Positions 1 to 7,413 of a stretch of 64,000 bases of DNA are shown in pieces (positions within the stretch are counted from its first letter, which is position 1; every line of letters starts with the position of its first letter). The notes beneath the pieces are model-generated. The model saw only the letters and a list, made by a program, of their open reading frames with translations, was not told the origin of the DNA and did no database searches. Made by a program: the position numbers and the translations under genes. Source of the stretch: JAGQRJ01 sp041402045 (GTDB taxonomy: Bacteria > Planctomycetota > J058); the NCBI GenBank assembly GCA_041402045.1, contig JAWKSZ010000041.1, positions 8,347-72,346 of the forward strand, given 5' to 3'.

Positions 1-605
1 CGGTGGACCTGCTCGCCGACGACGCCGCGGCGCAGCTCCTGGCCGCCGAGCCGACCCTCGACGTGCTGGTCAACAACGCCGGCGCAGGACGCTTCGGCCC
101 CGCGCTCGAGATCCCCGCCGAGGACCAGGCCCGCGAGGTGCGGCTCAACTGCGAGGCGCTCACCCGCCTGACCTTGGCCTACCTCCCGGGCATGGTCGCC
201 CGCGGGAGCGGGGTGATCGTGAACCTGGCCTCGATCGCCGGGTTCCAGCCGGTGCCCTACTTCGCGACCTACGGCGCGACCAAGGCCTACGTGCTCTCGC
301 TGTCCCTGGCCCTGGACGAGGAGCTGCGCGGCAAGGGCGTGCGCGTGGTCGCGGTGTGCCCGGGGCCGGTCCCCACCGAGTTCCAGGGCGTGGCAGGCTC
401 CCCCGACGCCCACGAGACCCCGCGGATCGCGCTGCGCAGCGCGGAGGACGTCGCCGAGCGCTGCCTCGAGGCGATCCGCCGCCCCCGGCGGGTGGTGATC
501 CCGGCGCCGGTGCACGGGCTCTTGCGCTTCGCCTACCGCTTCGTGCCGCAGAACACGGTGGTCGCCCTGGCGGGGCGCGCCATGCGCAAGCGGATCGGAG
601 ACTAG
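1..605 (+). CDS. short-chain dehydrogenase/reductase, 5' end cut by window
   Basis: C-terminal about 200 residues of a classical SDR oxidoreductase; the N-terminal TGxxxGIG nucleotide-binding part lies before the window. Visible are the structural NNAG motif (LVNNAG), the catalytic serine region (VNLASIAG) and the catalytic YGATK tetrad motif, followed by CPGPVPTEF, which is typical after the active site. The family reduces or oxidises carbonyl/hydroxyl groups with NAD(P)H; the substrate cannot be inferred. The next gene begins 3 bases after its stop, so the two are probably cotranscribed. Family assignment is firm, substrate unknown. Confidence 0.9.
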   Translation, partial: VDLLADDAAAQLLAAEPTLDVLVNNAGAGRFGPALEIPAEDQAREVRLNCEALTRLTLAYLPGMVARGSGVIVNLASIAGFQPVPYFATYGATKAYVLSLSLALDEELRGKGVRVVAVCPGPVPTEFQGVAGSPDAHETPRIALRSAEDVAERCLEAIRRPRRVVIPAPVHGLLRFAYRFVPQNTVVALAGRAMRKRIGD

Positions 606-608
606 CCG

Positions 609-1199
609 GTGCCGATCAACCGGGTGCGCCTCGGACCCGACGCTCTGCGCTACGTGGTGAGCTATGGCGAGAACGAGGGGATCACGATCCTGCTCGACGA
701 CGCCGCCTGCCGCGCGCGCTACGCCGAGGCCGAGTTCGGCTACGACGTCGAGGACCTGCGCGAGCTCATGGGAGCCCACGAGCTCGTGGCCTTCGGCACG
801 CACCAGGGGAGCTGGCCCGCGACCCTGGTCCTCGCCGTCGACGACAGCTTCACCCCTGGCGAGTTGGAGTCGGTGCACCCCGAGCCGCTGGAGGGCGGGC
901 TGCTGCGCCTGACGTCGAGCCTCGTGGTCTGCGACTGGGCGACCTACACCATGGGTTGCGACGACGCGGGTGAGGTCCTGGGCGAGCGCCTGGAGCTCGA
1001 GCCCGGCGACTACCACGTCCAGATCTGGCGCAACTTCGACGCCGAAGACGTGGTGGTCCGGGCGCCGCGTGACGAGGACGACGAGGACCACGGCGAGGAC
1101 GACGACGACGGCGGACTCTACTACGTGCGCCTGTGGCGCGACCCCACGCGGCCGGTGGTCGAGGTCCCCGACCTCCCGGGCCGCGACGGGTGGTTCTAG
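609..1199 (+). CDS. acidic hypothetical protein
   Basis: 196-residue protein of unrecognised family, with a GTG start 3 bases after the SDR stop. No signal peptide or membrane segment is seen. Around residues 155-170 there is a run of Asp/Glu with one His (DEDDEDHGEDDDDGG), followed by a short YYVRLWRDP segment that resembles YHVQIWRNFD earlier in the protein, suggesting a small internal duplication. The acidic loop could bind cations, but this is a guess. Its stop codon overlaps the stop of the convergent FHA-GAF gene in a shared CTAG. Likely real because of uniform codon use and tight spacing. Confidence 0.7.
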   Translation: MPINRVRLGPDALRYVVSYGENEGITILLDDAACRARYAEAEFGYDVEDLRELMGAHELVAFGTHQGSWPATLVLAVDDSFTPGELESVHPEPLEGGLLRLTSSLVVCDWATYTMGCDDAGEVLGERLELEPGDYHVQIWRNFDAEDVVVRAPRDEDDEDHGEDDDDGGLYYVRLWRDPTRPVVEVPDLPGRDGWF

Positions 1200-2266
1200 C
1201 TCAGTTGCTGGATCCCCAGGGCGCACACGTTGGCGGCGGCGACGAGGATGTCGCGGTCCTGCTCGGTGAACGCGTAGGCGTGGAGCAGGTTGTCCATGTA
1301 GATCAGCCCCGAGACCGCGTCGCCCAGCCACAGGGGCACGCAGAGGATCGAGCGCACCTGGAGCTCTTGCACCGAGGAGGCCCCGCGGAAGCGCTCGTCG
1401 AGGGTCGCGTCGTCGACGAGCACGGAGACCCGCTCGCGGATCACCTTGCGCGCGATCGTGTGGCTGATCCCTTTGCGCCGGGCCTGAGCGTCGCTCACGC
1501 TCTTGTGCGCGCTCTTCACGCACTCGGCGTAGAGGCTGCGCTTCTTCGGGTCCAGGCGCATGAGGATCCCGCGCTCGGCGGGGATCACCTCGAGCACTCG
1601 CGCCAGGGCGTGGTCGAGGAAGTCGTGCACGTCGGTGGCGTTGGCCAGCACGCGCACGATCTGCGAGATCACGCGGATCCCGGCGTCCGAGCGCTGGCCC
1701 CGTGAACTCTGCTCGCCGCGCGCGATCGCGCTCTCCTCGATCCGCGGGGGCGGGAACGGGGTCTTGTCGTTGGGGCGGATCACCGCGCGGCGGGTGGCCG
1801 AGCCCCAGGACGCGCTGCCCTCGGGGTCGTGGACCCGCGGCGGGATCCGCGCCGCGATCTCCTGATACGCCTCGCTGAGCTGGGTCGGCTTCTCGCGAGC
1901 CACCGGCCGCACCGCCGAGTGCTGCTCGAGGTTCGGGGCGTGGATCCTCAGCCCGTCGGAGGTGGCCTCGTCGCCGAACTCGACGAACACACGGGTGCGC
2001 CCGACCTTGAGCACGTCGCCGCGGTAGAGCTGGCACTCCTCGTGGATCTTGGTCCCGTTGACGTAGGTCCCGTTGTAGCTGCTGAGGTCCCGCACGAAGA
2101 CCTCCTCGCCCCGGCGCACGAAGGTGCAGTGGCGGCGCGAGAGGTAGCCGTCGTTGATCGCGATCGCGACCTCGGGGTCGCGCCCGAGGGTCAGGTCGCG
2201 CACCAGCGGCAGCCGCGCGGGCTCGCGGTTCTCCTGCACGATCACGAGGTGTGGGGGACGAGACAT
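1196..2266 (-). CDS. FHA domain - GAF domain signalling protein
   Basis: 356-residue cytoplasmic protein. The N-terminal FHA domain (about residues 15-105) has the expected GR, SRRH and NGTYVN phosphothreonine-binding motifs. A low-complexity linker follows, then a C-terminal GAF domain (about 205-355). FHA domains bind phosphothreonine on partner proteins and usually work with Hanks-type kinases, of which this window holds five; GAF domains sense small molecules or mediate dimerisation. There is no output domain such as HATPase, GGDEF or HTH, so it may be an adaptor. Start chosen at the ATG giving MSRPPHL; an upstream in-frame ATG would add ten residues of poor FHA fit. Stop shared as CTAG with the convergent gene. 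Confidence 0.88.
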   Translation of the reverse strand: MSRPPHLVIVQENREPARLPLVRDLTLGRDPEVAIAINDGYLSRRHCTFVRRGEEVFVRDLSSYNGTYVNGTKIHEECQLYRGDVLKVGRTRVFVEFGDEATSDGLRIHAPNLEQHSAVRPVAREKPTQLSEAYQEIAARIPPRVHDPEGSASWGSATRRAVIRPNDKTPFPPPRIEESAIARGEQSSRGQRSDAGIRVISQIVRVLANATDVHDFLDHALARVLEVIPAERGILMRLDPKKRSLYAECVKSAHKSVSDAQARRKGISHTIARKVIRERVSVLVDDATLDERFRGASSVQELQVRSILCVPLWLGDAVSGLIYMDNLLHAYAFTEQDRDILVAAANVCALGIQQLS

Positions 2267-2319
2267 GGCACCGCCGGCAGCGCGCCGAGTGGACAACTCG
2301 TGCGCTGTCCGAAGTTTAT

Positions 2320-2841
2320 CTAGGCTTCCGGGGAATCGCCACGTCCCGGGAGGCAGTCCAGGAACCGCCCCAGGGCCACGTCGCAGCCCTGATACCGTGG
2401 GCGCGGGTAGCGCTCCTCCTCGGAGACGAAGATCAGCGCGATCGCGGCGGTCAGCGCCTCCAGGCTCCAGGGCCCGGCCTCGGGGTCCGTGGCGGGCTCG
2501 AGCGCGCGCGCGCGCGCGAGCAGGCCCGCGAGGCCCTCGAGCGCCGCGGGTTCCAGCCGGGGCTGGGTCGCCCGCGCCACCTCCCGGGCCCGCTCGAGGA
2601 GCTCCTCGAGCGCGGCCTGGCCCGCGGGATCCCGCGCGAGCCGGGCTGCCTGGCGGAACAGCTCGTCGAAGCGCGGCGCGAGCCCAGGCTCGCCCTCCCG
2701 CGCCACGAGGTAGGTGCCGCCCCGGCGCAGGGGACCGACGTCGGTGAGCTGCAGGCAGGCGGCGCCGCCGTCGGAGAGCGCGAAGGCGGCGACGGGGAGC
2801 TCGACCGCGGCCCCGCCCGAGAGCACGGCGATCGTGCGCAC
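2320..2841 (-). CDS. hypothetical protein downstream of the RsbW-like ATPase
   Basis: 173 residues, no recognised family. It follows the ATPase gene by 17 bases, with a GTG start (VRTIAVLSGG) chosen because the frame upstream runs into the ATPase gene. The N-terminal about 50 residues look like beta strands (LSGGAAVELPVAAFALSDGG); the rest is helical and rich in Ala, Leu and Arg, with a C-terminal GCDVALGRFLDCL. No signal peptide or membrane span. The context suggests a role in the same signalling pathway as the ATPase, but nothing in the sequence shows the biochemical function. Confidence 0.6.
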   Translation of the reverse strand: MRTIAVLSGGAAVELPVAAFALSDGGAACLQLTDVGPLRRGGTYLVAREGEPGLAPRFDELFRQAARLARDPAGQAALEELLERAREVARATQPRLEPAALEGLAGLLARARALEPATDPEAGPWSLEALTAAIALIFVSEEERYPRPRYQGCDVALGRFLDCLPGRGDSPEA

Positions 2842-2858
2842 GGTGTAGGGCGCGCCCG

Positions 2859-3665
2859 CTACTGGCCGGCTCCGGGGAGGTACTTGACCAGGTAGATCGC
2901 GTTCCCCTTGGTGTTGAACTCGATCCGGTCGCAGGTCTCCTTCATGATGAACACGCCCAGCCCGCCGGGGCGGGCCTCGACGTCGCGCCGCGAGCGGGTG
3001 TGCTCCAGGGCCGAGACCTCGGTCGCGCGCGCGAGGAAGGCCTCGGTGTCGTGGCCCTGGCCCTCGTCGCGGATCACGAACGCCACGCGGTCGAGGCCGC
3101 GGAGGAAGGTCACGTGGATCGTGCGCTCGGGGTCCTTCTTGTTGCCGTGCTCGGCGGCGTTGCCCACCGCCTCGCGCACCGACTGGTCGAGGCGCACCTG
3201 GTCCTCGGGCTCGTAGCCGGCGATCTCGATCAGGCGCTCGCAGAGGTCGGCCACGCGCTCGGCGCCCTCCGAGGTCGTGCGCGCCTTGAAGCGCAGCTCC
3301 TGGTCGAACAGCCGCTTCTGCCGCGCGCGGCGCATGAGGATCGTGCGCGCGCGCACGATCACCTCGTCGGCGCCGGGGTAGGTGGGGAAGGTGTAGTCGG
3401 GCAGACAGCGCACGTCGTGGCGGTAGTCGCCCTTGATCATGATCACCGGGAGCCGGTCCCGCTCGGGCCCGTCGTAGTCGGTGCGGATCTGGATCACGAG
3501 GTCGTGGGCCCAGGGCAGGCTCTCGTCGATCAGGGAGAAGCCGAACTCGTGCTCCTCGAGCAGACCCTCGACCTGCTCGAAGTCGTCCACGGCCACGACC
3601 TCGATCCCGCCCTGCTCCAGCTCGACGGCGACACCCACGTTCTGTGCGGCGACCAGCGCCTTCAC
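2859..3665 (-). CDS. receiver-like domain fused to RsbW-type HATPase
   Basis: 268 residues. Residues about 1-115 resemble a response-regulator receiver fold: a hydrophobic strand ending in LIDESLP (Asp where the phosphoacceptor would sit) and a VIMIKGDY strand. Residues about 130-265 are a HATPase_c_2 domain as in anti-sigma factor kinases (RsbW/SpoIIAB): N-box REAVGNAAEHGN, G1 box DEGQGHD and G2 box GGLGVFIMK. Such proteins phosphorylate anti-sigma-factor antagonists or sequester sigma factors. No sigma factor or STAS antagonist is adjacent. The start ATG lies at the edge of the divergent intergenic region shared with glutamate dehydrogenase. Domain calls are confident; the partner is unknown. 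Confidence 0.85.
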   Translation of the reverse strand: MKALVAAQNVGVAVELEQGGIEVVAVDDFEQVEGLLEEHEFGFSLIDESLPWAHDLVIQIRTDYDGPERDRLPVIMIKGDYRHDVRCLPDYTFPTYPGADEVIVRARTILMRRARQKRLFDQELRFKARTTSEGAERVADLCERLIEIAGYEPEDQVRLDQSVREAVGNAAEHGNKKDPERTIHVTFLRGLDRVAFVIRDEGQGHDTEAFLARATEVSALEHTRSRRDVEARPGGLGVFIMKETCDRIEFNTKGNAIYLVKYLPGAGQ

Positions 3666-3797
3666 GCCACGCTCCCCTTTGGCCGGATTCTAACGATCGA
3701 TCAGGGCCCGCGCCGCCGCCCCCACTCCAGGGCTGAAACAATACTCGCGGCACGACTTATCGCGGTGCGTCACGGCCCGAAGATCCTCCGTGGTTGG

Positions 3798-3826
3798 TTG
3801 CCGCACGCCACCCAACGGGGTTATCC
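3798..3826 (+). promoter_or_regulatory. candidate sigma-70-type promoter for glutamate dehydrogenase
   Basis: TTGCCG (3798-3803) and TTATCC (3821-3826) are separated by 17 bases. Transcription would start near 3833 and leave a leader of about 22 bases before the GTG start at 3855. The match to consensus is moderate, but the segment is the most AT-rich in the 190-base divergent gap. Confidence 0.4.
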
Positions 3827-3854
3827 TCTGGCCTGCCTGCAGCCAGGAGGCTCT

Positions 3855-5078
3855 GTGCTCTCGGACACCTCCCACTACTTCCGCAACGCCGCCAAGGTCA
3901 TGGGGATCGGCCAGCGCGTCCAGCGCGTGCTCGAGCGGCCCCAGCGCTCGATCAAGGTCGAGATCACCGTCGAGCTCGACAACGGCGACCTCGGCACCTA
4001 CACGGGCTACCGCGTGCAGCACAACCGCGCGCGCGGCCCCGGCAAGGGCGGCCTGCGCTACCACCCCACCATGGACGAGGACCACGCGATCGCCCTCGCC
4101 GGGCTCATGACCTGGAAGACCGCGATCGTGGACATTCCCTACGGCGGCGCCAAGGGCGGGATCGACTGCGACCCGCGCTCGCTCTCGCCGCGGGAGGTCG
4201 AGCGGATCACCCGCAAGTTCGTGGGCGAGATCCACGAGGTGATCGGGCCCACGGTGGACATTCCCGCGCCGGACGTGAACACCAACGCTCAGATCATGGC
4301 GTGGATCATGAACGAGTACTCCCGCTTCCACGGGTTCAGCCCGGCGGTGGTCACCGGCAAGCCGGTCGACCTCCACGGCTCCCCGGGGCGCGAGGAGGCC
4401 ACCGGCCTGGGCGTGACCTACTGCATCGAGGAGCTCCTCAGCCGGCAGAAGACGACCGTCGCCGAGAACACCTACGCGATCCAGGGCTTCGGCAACGTGG
4501 GCTCCTGGCTGGCGCACCACCTGCACAAGCGCGGGGGCAAGGTCGTCGCGGTCAGCGACATCGGCGGGGCGCTCTACCGCAAGGACGGGATCCCGATCGA
4601 CGACCTGATCGAGTACTTCACTGAGAAGCGGACCCTCGAGGGCTTCCCCGAGGCCGAGGCGATCCCCCGCGACGACGTGCTCTACGTCGACTGCGACATC
4701 CTGATCCCGGCGGCCCTCGGCGGCGTGCTCACCAAGGAGAACGCCAAGGACGTCAAGGCCAAGATCGTGGTCGAGGCGGCCAACGCGCCGACCACCCCCG
4801 AAGCGGACGAGATCTTCCACGAGAGCGGCGTGATCGTCGTCCCCGACGTGCTCGCCAACGCCGGCGGCGTGATCGTGTCCTACTTCGAGTGGGTGCAGAA
4901 CATTCAGCAGTTCCGCTGGGAGCTCGAAGAGATCCGCAGCAAGCTCCAGCGCTACATGCGCAACGCGTTCACCACCGTGTGGGACCTGGCGCAGCGCAAG
5001 AACATTAGCCTCCGCACAGCGGCCTACGTGGTCGCGATCGGGCGGGTCGGCAAAGCCACCGTGCTAAGCGGTTTGTAG
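3855..5078 (+). CDS. gdhA: glutamate dehydrogenase (Glu/Leu/Phe/Val family)
   Basis: 407-residue NAD(P)-dependent glutamate dehydrogenase interconverting glutamate and 2-oxoglutarate plus ammonia. The catalytic region is intact: GPGKGGLRYHP, then TWKTAIVDIPYGGAKGG with the catalytic and substrate lysines, and PAPDVNTN with the catalytic Asp. The C-terminal Rossmann domain has IQGFGNVGSW. The family norm is about 410-430 residues. The GTG start is preceded by a strong AGGAGG five bases upstream. The cNMP-binding gene starts 6 bases after the stop, so they form a two-gene transcript. The family also includes leucine dehydrogenase, but the motifs favour glutamate. Confidence 0.93.
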   Translation: MLSDTSHYFRNAAKVMGIGQRVQRVLERPQRSIKVEITVELDNGDLGTYTGYRVQHNRARGPGKGGLRYHPTMDEDHAIALAGLMTWKTAIVDIPYGGAKGGIDCDPRSLSPREVERITRKFVGEIHEVIGPTVDIPAPDVNTNAQIMAWIMNEYSRFHGFSPAVVTGKPVDLHGSPGREEATGLGVTYCIEELLSRQKTTVAENTYAIQGFGNVGSWLAHHLHKRGGKVVAVSDIGGALYRKDGIPIDDLIEYFTEKRTLEGFPEAEAIPRDDVLYVDCDILIPAALGGVLTKENAKDVKAKIVVEAANAPTTPEADEIFHESGVIVVPDVLANAGGVIVSYFEWVQNIQQFRWELEEIRSKLQRYMRNAFTTVWDLAQRKNISLRTAAYVVAIGRVGKATVLSGL

Positions 5079-5084
5079 GGACCC

Positions 5085-5636
5085 ATGACGACGCGCAAGG
5101 AAGTCCGCAAGACCGAACGCTTCCACCAGATCCCGATCTTCTCCAACCTCGCGGGCAAAGAGGTCGGGGAGATCCTGCGGATCACCAAGGAGCAGAAGTA
5201 CAAGCCCGGGGACGTGGTGTTCTCACCCAACGACCCCTGCGACGGCTTCTACATCATCCTCGACGGTCGGGTCGACATTCGGCTCTCGAACGACAAGGGC
5301 AAGACCCAGACCACGATCGCCACGCTCTCGCACCGCAGCGTGTTCGGCGAAATGTCCTTCTTGGGCAAGCGCCCGCGCTCGGCCTGGGCCGTAGCGGTCG
5401 AGGACACCCGGCTCAACCGCGTCGACGGCGAGGCCTTCCAGGCCTCCCTCGATCGCGGCGACGTGTCGGCCTACAAGGTGATCCACAACTTCGCGATCCT
5501 GATCGCCGGCCGCCTGCGCCGCGTGGAGGACGAGCTCCTCGACGTGCTGCAGAACATTGGCCCCGAGAAGCGCAAGGAGAAGCTGGCCGAGCTCCAGGAG
5601 TTCCGCCACACCCTCTACCGCGACTGGTCGTTCTGA
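5085..5636 (+). CDS. single-domain cyclic-nucleotide-binding protein
   Basis: 183 residues consisting of one CRP-type cNMP-binding beta-barrel (about residues 18-135) with a phosphate-binding cassette FGEMSFLGKRPRSA, close to the consensus FGE..ll...pRsA, so ligand binding is plausible. A C-terminal helix of about 45 residues follows, but there is no helix-turn-helix, so it is not a classical CRP transcription factor. It may regulate a partner by interaction. Cotranscribed with glutamate dehydrogenase (6-base gap), with which it may be functionally linked. Its stop lies inside the left arm of a long inverted repeat. Confidence 0.87.
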   Translation: MTTRKEVRKTERFHQIPIFSNLAGKEVGEILRITKEQKYKPGDVVFSPNDPCDGFYIILDGRVDIRLSNDKGKTQTTIATLSHRSVFGEMSFLGKRPRSAWAVAVEDTRLNRVDGEAFQASLDRGDVSAYKVIHNFAILIAGRLRRVEDELLDVLQNIGPEKRKEKLAELQEFRHTLYRDWSF

Positions 5637-5728
5637 GCCAGCGCTCACGATCCTGAGCGGGCGAGGGCTCGCGCGGGAGTCGTGAGCGCGCCGACCCGCT
5701 CGCCCGCTCAGGATCGTGGCGCTGGCTC
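5635..5728. repeat. long inverted repeat, possible bidirectional terminator
   Basis: A 31-base arm (5635-5665, starting GAGCCAGCGCTCACG) is matched by a 30-base inverted copy (5699-5728) with a single unpaired base, around a 33-base loop that can itself fold. It begins on the last bases of the cNMP gene and separates it from the convergent MazG-like remnant. There is no U-tract, so termination would have to be stem-driven; a mobile-element relic is an alternative. Confidence 0.6.
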
Positions 5729-5766
5729 CTAGGAGCGGTGCGCGGGCCAACTGATGCGCCGAGTCC

Positions 5767-6092
5767 CTACGCCTCCTCTTGACGCTCGCGGCGCCGGCAG
5801 GCGCAGGGGGTCGCGCTGCAGCGCGGGCAGCCCTGGGCGTACTTCTGGCTGGCCGCCGCCAGGTCCACGCCCTTGATCGAGGCCAAGGTCACGAGCCAGG
5901 CGAACACGTCGGCGAACTCCTCCTCGAGGTTCTGGCGGTCGTCGCCGCGCAGCGCGCGGCTGGAGACTCGCCGACCTCCTCCACGAACCAAGGCGAAGCA
6001 CTCGATCGCGCCCCGGGCGTTGTCCTTCTTGAAGTGATCGCCTCGATCTGGTCCTGGAACTCCCGCACCCCGAGCTGGTCTGCCGCCTGCAC
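5767..6092 (-). pseudogene. MazG-like nucleotide pyrophosphohydrolase, frameshifted
   Basis: Pieces of one MazG-like protein appear in successive frames. In order they are LGVREFQDQIEAI; KKDNARGAIECFALV; EEVGE; and RALRGDDRQNLEEEFADVFAWL followed by a C-terminal KYAQGCPRCSATPCAC. The EEVGE and EEFADV motifs are the metal-binding core of MazG-type NTP pyrophosphohydrolases, and the terminal Cys-rich tail is common in one subfamily. At least three single-base indels (near 6036, 5990 and 5970) break the frame. They could be consensus errors, as neighbouring genes show the same damage. A GTG start at 6092 is assumed. Confidence 0.65.
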
Positions 6093-6234
6093 CGCCGCCT
6101 CCGTTCAGGCCGGCAGTACTGCCGCCGACCTGCCCGGCCGGGCTGGACTTAGACCCAATATCCTTCCTCTTGCGTTAATCATTCACCCGGCACGAGAACT
6201 ACTTGGTCAGGCGAGAGAGAGCGAAGGAGACCTC

Positions 6235-6624
6235 ATGACTCAACGCGCCTTCCCCTACCTGTATGCCGACGCCCCGGCGGCGATCGACTTCCTCTCCAAC
6301 GCCTTCGGGTTCGAGCCCGGCATGCGCTTCGACGTGGACGACGGCCGCGTCGGGCACGCCGAGCTCCACTGCCAGGGCAGCACCCGTGCCCTGGCGTCGG
6401 TGTGGCCCGACATGGGCTTCGCCTCGCCTCGGGACCTCCCCGCGGTCCGCACTCAGATCAAGTTCCAAGTGGACGACGTCGACGCCCACTACGCTCGCGC
6501 CCGTGAGCGTGGCGCCACAGTAGCTCTCGGAACCCGAGGCCCGGCGACGAGCGGGTCTACCGCGCGGTCGACCTCGAGGGGCACCGCTGGATCTTCAGAC
6601 GGCCGCCAGCTGATCCGCGCGTGA
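6235..6624 (+). pseudogene. VOC/glyoxalase-fold protein, frameshifted
   Basis: The N-terminal about 95 residues are an intact glyoxalase/bleomycin-resistance (VOC) half: FPYLYADAPAAIDFLSNAFGF and a strand TQIKFQVDDVDAHYARARERGA. Beyond about 6525 the expected continuation (DERVYRAVDLEGHRWIF) is in another frame, and the original frame returns near the TGA at 6622-6624, implying two compensating indels. The ATG is preceded by GAAGGAG. First gene of a VOC-ArsR-SRPBCC trio, a common arrangement in which the ArsR protein controls the other two. Confidence 0.7.
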
Positions 6625-6957
6625 ACCTCGACCGGACCCTCACCGCCCTCGCCGATCGGCACCGCAGGCGAGATCGTGGATCGCCTGCGGGAGGGTCCGG
6701 CGCGTGCGGGGGAGCTGGCAGATTCCGTGGGCCTCAGCCCCCCTGCGACCAGCCGCCACCTGAAGCACCTGCGCCAGGAGGGCCTGATCGAAGCGACCGC
6801 AGACCCCGGGGACGCCCGGGCCCGGATCTACCGCCTGGTGCGAGACCCGTTCGCGGAGCTGCGCGCCTGGGTCGACCACGTCGAGGGGCTGTGGGCCGAC
6901 CAACTCGACGCCTTCGCGGCCCACGTCGAGCGCACCCGCCGAGGAGAACAGCCATGA
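6621..6957 (+). pseudogene. ArsR-family transcriptional regulator, one frameshift
   Basis: Begins with GTG (MNLDRTLTALADRHR) overlapping the previous stop. After a one-base insertion near 6665 it continues as EIVDRLREGPARAGELADSV and LSPPATSRHLKHLRQEGLIEA, a clear ArsR winged helix-turn-helix with recognition helix and wing, ending RTRRGEQP. It lacks an evident metal-binding Cys motif. This type sits with VOC and AHSA1/SRPBCC genes and probably autoregulates them. Stop overlaps the next ATG (ATGA). Confidence 0.75.
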
Positions 6958-7379
6958 GCGACACCGGCGCCGTCCGCGTCCAGACCCAGGTCCGCGTCTC
7001 CCGCCCGAGGCGTTTCGGATCTTCACCCGAAGAGCTCGACGCCTGGTGGCGCCGCGACCCGCGCTCGCTTCGACCCCGTCCGCAGCGGGCGCCTGAGCTT
7101 CGAGGAGCGCGCCTGGTCAGGTGCCTACGCCGACGAGCGCTTCGAGGTGGGCGAGGTCCTGGCCTGGGACCCCGGCCGCCACCTCGCTGTCGCGTGGCGC
7201 ACCTCGGACTACGCCCCCGGCGAGGCCACCCGCGTCGACGTGCGCTTCTCCCCCGCGCCCGGGGGTGCGACCGCGATCGAGCTCACCCACAGCGGCTTCG
7301 ACGCCCTCACCCTCACCCACCCGGCCCGCCGAGCGCGGACCACCCCTCAGCCTTCGCGAGCATGGTCGCGCTGCGCTGA
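6954..7379 (+). pseudogene. SRPBCC/AHSA1-like protein, frameshifted
   Basis: Fragments of an AHSA1 (SRPBCC) domain are spread over three frames. In order they are TGAVRVQTQVRVSRP; EELDAWWRR; SGRLSFEERAWSGAYADERFEVGEVLAWDPG; and TAIELTHSGFDAL. AHSA1-like proteins downstream of ArsR regulators are hydrophobic-ligand-binding or stress proteins of uncertain role. At least three indels. The true stop may be at 7379 (ADHPSAFASMVALR) or 7411. ATG overlaps the ArsR stop. Confidence 0.65.
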
Positions 7380-7413
7380 GCCGACTCACCCGGCTCCGCG
7401 CGCGCTGCTGAGC

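Noticed and set aside
2320..3753. Long minus-strand frame covering both 2.3-2.84 kb and the ATPase gene
   Set aside because: Only its 3' part (2320-2841) looks like protein; upstream it is an out-of-frame Arg/Gly-rich shadow of the HATPase gene.
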